Source: Chloroflexota bacterium
GTDB lineage: Bacteria > Chloroflexota > Dehalococcoidia > Tepidiformales > Tepidiformaceae
Direction of reading: 5' to 3'
Assembly (NCBI GenBank): GCA_021823905.1
Contig: JAKALX010000078.1
Span: 1-11,615, forward strand
Length of the DNA: 11,615 nt
Below the pieces are notes generated by a model. That model ran no database searches and was not told the origin of the DNA. It was given only the letters and a program-made list of their open reading frames with translations. Each line of letters begins with the position of its first letter. Within the stretch, counting starts at the first letter, position 1. The translations under genes and the position numbers were made by a program. Below are positions 7,468 to 11,615 of the stretch, piece after piece.

Positions 7468-8075
7468 ATCGCAGCCTCGGGACCAACACCGGTCTTCGTT
7501 ACTTCCGGCGGCGCCACCACTGTCTGAAGGCTGGACGTGTCCTGGTCAAGGGCCTCCCGAAGCGCGAGGACGCTGGTCTCGTCCACCGTCGCGATCAGCA
7601 CCCCGCGACCTGCTGCGAGCGCTTTGACCACGTCGTCGCGGTACGCCTCGGGAACGGAATCCAACTGCTGGCTGTCCGGTCCGCCCAATACAACCAGGGT
7701 GTCGGTCTCGACCGTCGACAGATGTCGCAGCGCTTCCGCCGCGCGCTCAGCCTGACCTGCATTCTCGAACGTTGTGAACACCGTCTGCGAGAGGATGCCT
7801 GCTTCGTCATCACTCTCGGATGGGACCTTAATTCGATCTTCGATGTCCTCGACCGTTTCCCCGCAGTAGGATCGAGCTTCTTCCAGTACTTCTTGACGGC
7901 CGTCCTCGGTGGTCACCACGCCGGACAGCAGCAGCTTCGTGTGGGCCAGTCGGGCGCGAAGGCCCGGGTGCGCCGCATGCGGTGTCGCCGGCTGTCCGTT
8001 GAGCACGGCAGACCACCAGGCTTGAATGGGAGCATCGAGGACGCTACTGCCGTCGCTCTCGGATTGAGTTGTCAT
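7464..8075 (-). CDS. Soluble protein of unknown function coupled to the Nramp-like transporter (203 aa)
   Basis: Starts at ATG 8075 with GAGGGG 8 nt upstream; the frame is open further up to 8264 but only into basic, non-conserved sequence. It has no signal peptide or membrane segment and is acidic. Two parts can be seen: a helical N-terminal region (about 15-95, with EDGRQEVLEEARSYCGETVED) and an alpha/beta C-terminal region (about 96-180). The latter has strand VFTTF, helix QAERAAEALRHL, strand DTLVVLGG, helix DDVVKALAAGRG, strand VLIATV and helix LALREAL. The order is reminiscent of the small ferredoxin-like 'general stress protein 17M' type domains, but the match is by eye only. The stop overlaps the transporter start by 4 bp, so the two are made together. 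A regulatory or accessory role in metal transport is inference. Confidence 0.75.
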   Translation of the reverse strand: MTTQSESDGSSVLDAPIQAWWSAVLNGQPATPHAAHPGLRARLAHTKLLLSGVVTTEDGRQEVLEEARSYCGETVEDIEDRIKVPSESDDEAGILSQTVFTTFENAGQAERAAEALRHLSTVETDTLVVLGGPDSQQLDSVPEAYRDDVVKALAAGRGVLIATVDETSVLALREALDQDTSSLQTVVAPPEVTKTGVGPEAAI

Positions 8076-8210
8076 GCGGTTGGCCCCTCGTTCGAGGCTC
8101 GCGCAGCCCCGACCGGCTGGCAACCGCGGGCGGAAACCATCAGGCTTCTTCGGCTGGCTGTTTTCACCGGCGCATATGCCGTCCCCGCCAAGTCGGAGCG
8201 AACTCGTCCG

Positions 8211-8288
8211 TCTACTCCGTCGTCTTGCCGTCGAAGTGTTCGCTGTCGGCCACCGCGTCTGCACGGGTGTGGTGGACCACGCCGTCCC
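8211..8288. repeat. 78-bp direct repeat, left copy (cupin 3' end)
   Basis: Identical to 10270-10347 at 77 of 78 positions (difference at 8278/10337), same orientation. The right copy is the last 25 codons plus stop of the cupin gene. Outside the repeat, weaker similarity seems to continue about 30 bp beyond the stop codon, while the other flank is unrelated. Confidence 0.95.
8212..8288 (-). pseudogene. Orphan 3' fragment of a cupin gene
   Basis: On the minus strand this encodes DGVVHHTRADAVADSEHF followed by DGKTTE and TAG, the C-terminus of the intact cupin at 10271-10663; the one base change is silent (Val codon). The frame is open upstream to a TAA at 8332-8334, but those residues (ADKSSAELEKTG) are not cupin-like and there is no convincing start codon or ribosome site. 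The barrel and all metal ligands are missing, so it is a remnant left by recombination or integration rather than a gene. The rest of the 8076-8348 gap shows only the ribosome site of the 203-aa gene. Confidence 0.8.
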
Positions 8289-8348
8289 CGGTCTTTTCCA
8301 ACTCCGCCGACGACTTGTCGGCCGTTACAGATTATGCGCTCGCCTCGT

Positions 8349-9068
8349 CTACGCGCGCAACACGAGGAGGGCGAGGGCAAGCATGACGATTGATGCTGTG
8401 AGGAACTGCAGGGGAAGCTCCCAGGATGCGAGCAGCTGATCTTGCGACCACAGTTTGCGCTGGCCGCCGACCTCGAACTCGATCGACACACTCGCCACCG
8501 ATCGCCTGACGAAGCGCGCGTGCTTGCTGAGCGACCGTTGCGTAAGGCTGATCAACATCACGGCGGAAGCCACCAGCAGAATGCCCGGATTGATGGTCTC
8601 CGCCTGCGCCCAGTAACCAACGATTGCCGGGAAGGCGCCCCAGGCAAGCGCGAATTCGAGATCCGAATGCAGGGTGTGGTGTATTTCGAGCGAGTACCCT
8701 GCCGCCAACAGGCAGCCGATGACTGCCCAGGAGAGCACCCAGGGCGAGATGACGAAGCTTCCAATAACGGCCAGGACTGCCGCGCCCGCAAGCCCTCCAA
8801 GCCCCAGGGCAAGTAGCACGCGGTTGCTCAGGTTTGTGCCCAGCGGCCGGCCATGCCACTCATCGAGTGCGTGCGCTCCGACTCCGGTCCCCAGGAAGAA
8901 GGCCGCCACGGTGCCTGCCAGCCGGGTCCAGTCCAGCGTTGGAGCGAGCGCCGCGCCCATTGCAACGTAGGCAAGGTGCCAGGCCGTGTAGGGTGGGTGC
9001 AGCAGCGCGACGAGGTCGCCCCGGACGCTGCCGGGCCGTGCGTAGAACGCGGGGTGGGCGTCGTTCAC
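8349..9068 (-). CDS. Polytopic membrane protein, UbiA-like (239 aa)
   Basis: About seven hydrophobic segments cover most of the protein. After the second segment comes HALDEWHGRP (66-75), placed where UbiA-superfamily prenyltransferases carry the first Asp-rich motif NDxxDxxxD. After a later segment comes YSLEIHHTLHSDLEF, a candidate for the second acidic motif. Both are degenerate, so UbiA-like membership is a guess from layout and context. A basic, polar loop (about 177-215) precedes the last helix. The GTG at 9068 overlaps the methyltransferase stop in GTGA, the usual coupled arrangement; a GTG at 9083 would add five residues. If it is a prenyltransferase, coupling to a UbiE-like methyltransferase would fit quinone or other isoprenoid lipid modification. 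Confidence 0.7.
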   Translation of the reverse strand: MNDAHPAFYARPGSVRGDLVALLHPPYTAWHLAYVAMGAALAPTLDWTRLAGTVAAFFLGTGVGAHALDEWHGRPLGTNLSNRVLLALGLGGLAGAAVLAVIGSFVISPWVLSWAVIGCLLAAGYSLEIHHTLHSDLEFALAWGAFPAIVGYWAQAETINPGILLVASAVMLISLTQRSLSKHARFVRRSVASVSIEFEVGGQRKLWSQDQLLASWELPLQFLTASIVMLALALLVLRA

Positions 9069-9754
9069 GCTTTTCGGGCCCACATGATGAGGCCCCCGCC
9101 AAGAGAGCGGCGGGCGACTCGGACGTCGACAAGCCCTGCCGACTCCCAGACTTGAGCCAGTCGGTCGTCAGGAAACTCGCGGTAGAACGCGTCGATGCTG
9201 GGCCCGAGGAATGAGCCAACCTTGCGCCACCCCGATCCGATCGTCGCTCCGGCGATTGGCAGTACCAGACGTGTGTACACCCACCACCACGGGCCCCAGA
9301 TGCCGCTGGGCCGCCCAAATTCCACCATTCCGATTTCTCCGCCGGGCCGCAGCACGCGAACGAGCTCTCGCATAGTTGGAGCGGGATCGACGTACCGCAA
9401 GAGATAGCCGAACGTCAGGCCGTCGAAGGATGCATCGGGGAACGGGAGGTGCTCAGCCGTTCCCCGAACCGCGGTCGCTCCGTGCCGCCGCGCCACCCCC
9501 AGCATCTCGATGCTCTGATCGAATGCGATGACGCGCGCGCCCCTGGCTTCGAGAAGACGGGTGATAGCGCCTGTCCCGGCAGCCACGTCGAGGACCCTCG
9601 CCTGGGGCGAGAGTTTGAGGCCGGCGACCATCGCGGCACGCCACCGTGGGTCCTGGCCGAGGCTGAGCACGGCCGCCCATCGTACATAGTTGCCCGCGAT
9701 CGGCGCGAAGAGCCTCAGGGCCTGAAGGGCCTTCCGATTCGGAGTTGCAGTCAT
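9065..9754 (-). CDS. UbiE/MenG-like SAM-dependent methyltransferase (229 aa)
   Basis: Class I Rossmann methyltransferase: motif I VLDVAAGTGAITRLL (54-68), acidic residue of the SAM ribose site D79 in VIAFDQS, AEHLPFPDASFDGLTFGYLLRYV (100-122) with motif II, and RVLRPGGE (133-140). The N-terminal LFAPIAGNYVRWAAVLSLGQD, the length and the final SLGGGLIMWARK resemble UbiE/MenG, which methylates demethylmenaquinone or ubiquinone precursors. Bona fide UbiE motifs are only partly matched, so another isoprenoid or lipid substrate is possible. The ATG at 9754 has a weak purine ribosome site. The stop overlaps the UbiA-like gene start by 4 bp. A 19-bp palindrome lies 13 bp upstream of the start, suggesting repressor control of the pair. 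Confidence 0.88.
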   Translation of the reverse strand: MTATPNRKALQALRLFAPIAGNYVRWAAVLSLGQDPRWRAAMVAGLKLSPQARVLDVAAGTGAITRLLEARGARVIAFDQSIEMLGVARRHGATAVRGTAEHLPFPDASFDGLTFGYLLRYVDPAPTMRELVRVLRPGGEIGMVEFGRPSGIWGPWWWVYTRLVLPIAGATIGSGWRKVGSFLGPSIDAFYREFPDDRLAQVWESAGLVDVRVARRSLGGGLIMWARKA

Positions 9755-9767
9755 CGCGCCATTCTCG

Positions 9768-9786
9768 CGCAGTTTGGCAAACTGCG
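9768..9786. promoter_or_regulatory. Perfect 19-bp palindrome, candidate operator of the methyltransferase pair
   Basis: CGCAGTTTGGCAAACTGCG: two 9-bp arms around one central base, 13 bp upstream of the methyltransferase start. Symmetry, size and position fit a dimeric repressor operator (TetR- or MarR-like). An RNA hairpin is less likely because the loop would be too tight. No regulator gene lies in the window. Confidence 0.5.
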
Positions 9787-9835
9787 GGTCGGGCGCCAGC
9801 AGGGGCCCTCCATCACCGCCTGCTTACAGCCCACA

Positions 9836-10261
9836 CTACGGCTGCATCGTGTCGCCAGCGGCATCGGGTAGGTTGCTGCTCCCCTCGAGGACCTTACGGT
9901 TCGCCTGGAGGCTGTAGCCCAGCTCATGGAGCAGCTCTGCCACCATCCGGTGACTTGTCTTGTGCCCTTTGCGCGTCAGCTCCGCCGCAAGCCTGCGGAT
10001 GCTCTTGCACGTCCGGCGCAGCGGCGACTCCGGGTCGCCCCGGCTCGTCGGCTCAATCAGCCCATGGCGAGCGGCATGTGCCACTCGACCGTGCGCGGGC
10101 CTCCCCCTCCTTCGCGCCGACATGTGCCGTTTCCGTCGAGCCGCGCGCAGCGCCGAGCGGCCGTGGCGAAAGCGGTTCAGGAGTACCGGCTTCGGAGGAG
10201 TGCGGCGAAACGGCGAGGCAGCGGCGAGGGCTCCGTTGAGCCGGCGGCAAGTCCGGGCCAA
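9836..10261 (-). pseudogene. Decayed ISAzo13-family transposase fragment
   Basis: Minus-strand residues encoded at 9872-10063 read LIEPTSRGDPESPLRRTCKS and LAAELTRKGHKTSHRMVAEL, then LLHELGYSLQANRKVLEGSS. This is the characteristic block just before the DDE catalytic domain of ISAzo13 (Rhodopirellula-type) transposases. Upstream, typical linker residues (RREGGGGPRTVE) appear in another frame around 10075-10125, showing a frameshift, and the N-terminal helix-turn-helix region is not readable. After SSN (about 9870) the homology stops and the whole catalytic domain is gone. No terminal inverted repeats were found. It begins directly after the cupin 3' end and lies upstream of the methyltransferase. 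Confidence 0.8.
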
Positions 10262-10269
10262 GGCGATTC

Positions 10270-10347
10270 TCTACTCCGTCGTCTTGCCGTCGAAGTGTTC
10301 GCTGTCGGCCACCGCGTCTGCACGGGTGTGGTGGACGACGCCGTCCC
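10270..10347. repeat. 78-bp direct repeat, right copy (inside the cupin gene)
   Basis: Covers the last 25 codons and stop of the cupin gene; 77/78 identical to 8211-8288, with 1981 bp between the copies. Its outer boundary is just one base past the stop codon. Confidence 0.95.
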
Positions 10348-10663
10348 GATGATTGGGTGGCGCATAGACCGTGTAGAGCTTCAGCGGAACACTGCCGGTA
10401 TTGATGATGTTGTGGTTGGTCCCAGCCGGGACGACTACCGCGAAACCCGCTCGAATCGCCGTCCGAACACCATCGAGAACCGCTTCACCGGTCCCCTCCT
10501 CAACGCGTAAAAACTGGTCGAGCTTGTGGACTTCCATCCCAATGTCTTCCTTGGGTTTTAACGCCATGACAACGAGTTGACAGTGTTTCGCCGTGTAGAG
10601 CACGCGCCGAAACTCGTCATTCTTGACGGCGAGGGCCTCGATGTCTTGCACAAAGCCTTTCAT
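10271..10663 (-). CDS. Single-domain cupin, mannose-6-phosphate isomerase-like type (130 aa)
   Basis: Small cytoplasmic beta-barrel. Cupin motif 1 is GMEVHKLDQFLRVEEGTGEA (42-61), giving probable metal ligands H46, Q50 and E55 or E56. Motif 2 is VPAGTNHNIINTG (78-90) with H84. The C-terminal tail YAPPNHRDGVVHHTRADA... ending in EHFDGKTTE is typical of a widespread uncharacterised cupin group often labelled mannose-6-phosphate isomerase-like; the actual reaction is not known. The ATG at 10663 is preceded by a strong AAGGAG 6 nt upstream, the best ribosome site in the window. Its 3' end is duplicated at 8211. It lies 148 bp downstream of the DUF5661 gene on the same strand, with space for its own promoter. 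Confidence 0.9.
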   Translation of the reverse strand: MKGFVQDIEALAVKNDEFRRVLYTAKHCQLVVMALKPKEDIGMEVHKLDQFLRVEEGTGEAVLDGVRTAIRAGFAVVVPAGTNHNIINTGSVPLKLYTVYAPPNHRDGVVHHTRADAVADSEHFDGKTTE

Positions 10664-10743
10664 TGACCACTCCTTTTGTCTCTCACCGATCGTCTAGCCC
10701 CTCGTCCGCGCCAATCGAGCAGACCGCGCGAGGATGGGCATTT

Positions 10744-10776
10744 GTGGCCCGACGGGGGGTTTAGCAGGACGGCCAC
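10744..10776. other. Inverted repeat between the DUF5661 and cupin genes
   Basis: GTGGCC and GGCCAC arms separated by 21 nt, located 35 nt past the DUF5661 stop. It could be a weak terminator for that gene; there is no T-tract and the loop is long, so the call is tentative. Confidence 0.25.
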
Positions 10777-10811
10777 CTAATTTCGCGGTTGCCAACGCAC
10801 GGCTACCGGTG

Positions 10812-11213
10812 TTACCCCAACTTCGCGCGGGCCATCCGGATCGTCTGGGCGGAGGCGACGCCAAACAGGAGAAGCGCCACGCCGATCGATGCGCCCAAAC
10901 CTGCCTTTCGCCGCCAGCTCGTCTCCGTCACAAGCGACTCACTTTTCGGAGCGGACTCTCGCTCAGCATCCGCCTCCATCTTGTTCAGGCGGGTGTAGTA
11001 GTCCGGCATCTCGTTGAGGTGCGCGAGGGCAATCTTCCCGGTGATCAGCGGGTCGTCGTTGGTGACATTCGTTGCGGGGTCCGCCTGCCCGTGCTCTGCC
11101 TCGACATCCAGCCCTGCCTGGAACTGCGCCAGGTCGTACCCGGACTTCGCGAAGTCAATCCCAAGGATTTCGGCAATGCCTCGGACCTGGTCGAGATCAT
11201 AGGTGCGCTTCAC
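10812..11213 (-). CDS. DUF5661 protein with C-terminal membrane anchor (133 aa)
   Basis: Residues 1-85 match the uncharacterised DUF5661 family from memory of its pattern: YDLDQVRGIAEILGIDF, FQAGLDVEAEHG (32-42), then the strongly conserved NVTNDDPLITGKIALAHLNE (49-68) and PDYYTRLNKMEADAE. A polar linker leads to one transmembrane helix, AGLGASIGVALLLFGVASA (about 104-122), and a short basic end. That tail would place the domain on the cytoplasmic face as a tail-anchored protein. The GTG at 11213 has GGAGG 5 nt upstream; the 78 additional open codons upstream are low-complexity and cross a hairpin, so they are rejected. No biochemical role is known for the family. It follows a short membrane-protein fragment on the same strand. 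Confidence 0.85.
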   Translation of the reverse strand: MKRTYDLDQVRGIAEILGIDFAKSGYDLAQFQAGLDVEAEHGQADPATNVTNDDPLITGKIALAHLNEMPDYYTRLNKMEADAERESAPKSESLVTETSWRRKAGLGASIGVALLLFGVASAQTIRMARAKLG

Positions 11214-11298
11214 TGGGGCCTCCTTCAACTCCGCGTTCGCGAGCCCGCTGACACATCCTGTTTGCTTGGTCAACGCTCGCCGAACAGAGATGTTTGTC

Positions 11299-11356
11299 GC
11301 GGAGAGGCCTGCGGAACCAGCTCCCCTCATCGAGGGAACGCCCGCAGGGCCTCCGC
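11299..11356. other. Nested hairpin between the short membrane ORF and the DUF5661 gene
   Basis: Outer arms GCGGAGAGGCCTGCGG (11299-11314) and CCGCAGGGCCTCCGC (11342-11356) pair over about 14 bp with small bulges. Inside sits a second perfect stem CCCTC-ATC-GAGGG (11324-11336). Read on the minus strand it starts 29 nt after the stop of the short ORF and lies about 85 nt before the DUF5661 start, so it could be a terminator, a processing site or a leader structure. No T-tract is present on either side. The rest of 11214-11385 holds only the DUF5661 ribosome site and an isolated TTGACC. Confidence 0.5.
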
Positions 11357-11385
11357 GTGACTGAGACGCCGTCGGCGTGGAGTTG

Positions 11386-11511
11386 TCACCGCCGCCAGCG
11401 CGAGCGCCCGCCGAAGCCGCCCAGCGCCATGACGACGAGGACGACAATGACGACGAGGAGCAGGTTGCTCGTCAGGGCGTAGGCGCCGCCGCCAAGGATC
11501 AGGAGTGCTAG
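11386..11511 (-). pseudogene. Short hydrophobic membrane protein, N-terminus lost at the IS boundary
   Basis: Minus-strand codons read LALLILGGGAYALTSN, a second hydrophobic run LLLVVIVVLVVMALGG, then FGGRSRWRR and TGA. Two hydrophobic stretches and a basic tail are typical of tiny (about 45-50 aa) bacterial membrane proteins. The frame stays coherent exactly up to the TA at 11509-11510, where the IS630-type sequence begins, and no start codon with ribosome site is found there. I read this as a small gene that lost its first few codons to the insertion; an unusual start inside the IS end cannot be excluded. Confidence 0.5.
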
Positions 11512-11615
11512 TGTACTGTAACCGTAGTGTCTAGTACGATTGGGCGGTGGCACGGACAGCTGAGTTCAGACTGACGACGGGCGATCGGGAGGAGTTGGAG
11601 CGACTGCGGCGAAGG
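11509..11615 (+). mobile_element. Left end of an IS630-family insertion sequence (runs off right edge)
   Basis: A TA dinucleotide (11509-11510), the target duplicated by IS630/Tc1-mariner elements, is followed by GTGTACTGTAACCGTAGTGT and CTAGTACGA, which looks like an IS630 terminal repeat, and then 27 nt later by a transposase start. GTACT and AGTAC inside it form a small inverted repeat. The right end is outside the window, so completeness and the matching repeat cannot be checked. Confidence 0.65.
11547..11615 (+). CDS. IS630-family transposase, N-terminal fragment (runs off right edge)
   Basis: From GTG 11547 the plus strand reads MARTAEFRLTTGDREELERL then RRR to the window end (23 codons). 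This matches the start of IS630 transposases, in which a short beta lead (xxLTxxERxxLExLxRR) precedes the helix-turn-helix DNA-binding domain; the DDE catalytic domain is beyond the edge. It sits directly behind the terminal repeat, as expected. The family call rests on 23 residues. Confidence 0.7.
   Translation, partial: MARTAEFRLTTGDREELERLRRR

Noticed and set aside
8076..8264. N-terminal extension of the 203-aa gene to 8264
   Set aside because: It would run antisense-like through the duplicated cupin end in a different frame; ATG 8075 has a good GAGGGG ribosome site.
11214..11447. N-terminal extension of the DUF5661 gene
   Set aside because: The added residues are Ser/Gly/Ala-rich, cross the nested hairpin and overlap the short membrane ORF; GTG 11213 has GGAGG at ideal spacing.

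Overview
The window is 11.6 kb of GC-rich bacterial chromosome with mostly housekeeping and accessory genes. The organism cannot be named from sequence alone. High GC, frequent GTG/TTG starts, starts without a Shine-Dalgarno next to a -10-like box, small lipoproteins with CG(S/G)GDSS-type mature ends and intergenic heptamer repeats are compatible with a Chloroflexota-like or another deep-branching GC-rich bacterium. This is inference only.

Left part (1-2306): the first 27 codons of a cysteine synthase / cystathionine beta-synthase-type gene run off the left edge on the minus strand. It is divergent from two plus-strand genes for secreted lipoproteins of unknown function (148 and 241 aa). These converge on a minus-strand GNAT acetyltransferase gene (260 aa).

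Centre (2343-8075): a complete cobalamin-dependent methionine synthase, metH (1191 aa, all four modules), lies just upstream of the GNAT gene. Cysteine synthase and MetH both belong to sulfur amino acid metabolism. Upstream of metH, also on the minus strand, a translationally coupled pair encodes a soluble 203-aa protein of unknown function and an Nramp-superfamily transporter. The transporter's metal-site motifs differ from canonical Nramp (DPAG and TPY in place of DPGN and MPH), recalling Nramp-related magnesium transporters.

Right part (8211-11615): a 78-bp sequence, the 3' end of a cupin gene, occurs twice in direct orientation (77/78 identical) at 8211-8288 and 10270-10347. The roughly 2 kb between the copies holds a UbiE-like methyltransferase, a coupled polytopic membrane protein that looks UbiA-like, a near-perfect palindrome in front of them, and a decayed ISAzo13-type transposase. 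This looks like a small island with gene-end duplication. Beyond it lie the intact cupin gene, a DUF5661 protein with a C-terminal membrane anchor, a short membrane-protein reading frame that appears cut off by a mobile element, and the left end of an IS630-family element running off the right edge.

No rRNA, tRNA, CRISPR array or clear riboswitch was seen. Nothing here is a convincing new defence or biosynthetic system. The best leads are the duplicated cupin end bounding the methyltransferase/membrane-protein pair, and the unusual Nramp operon.
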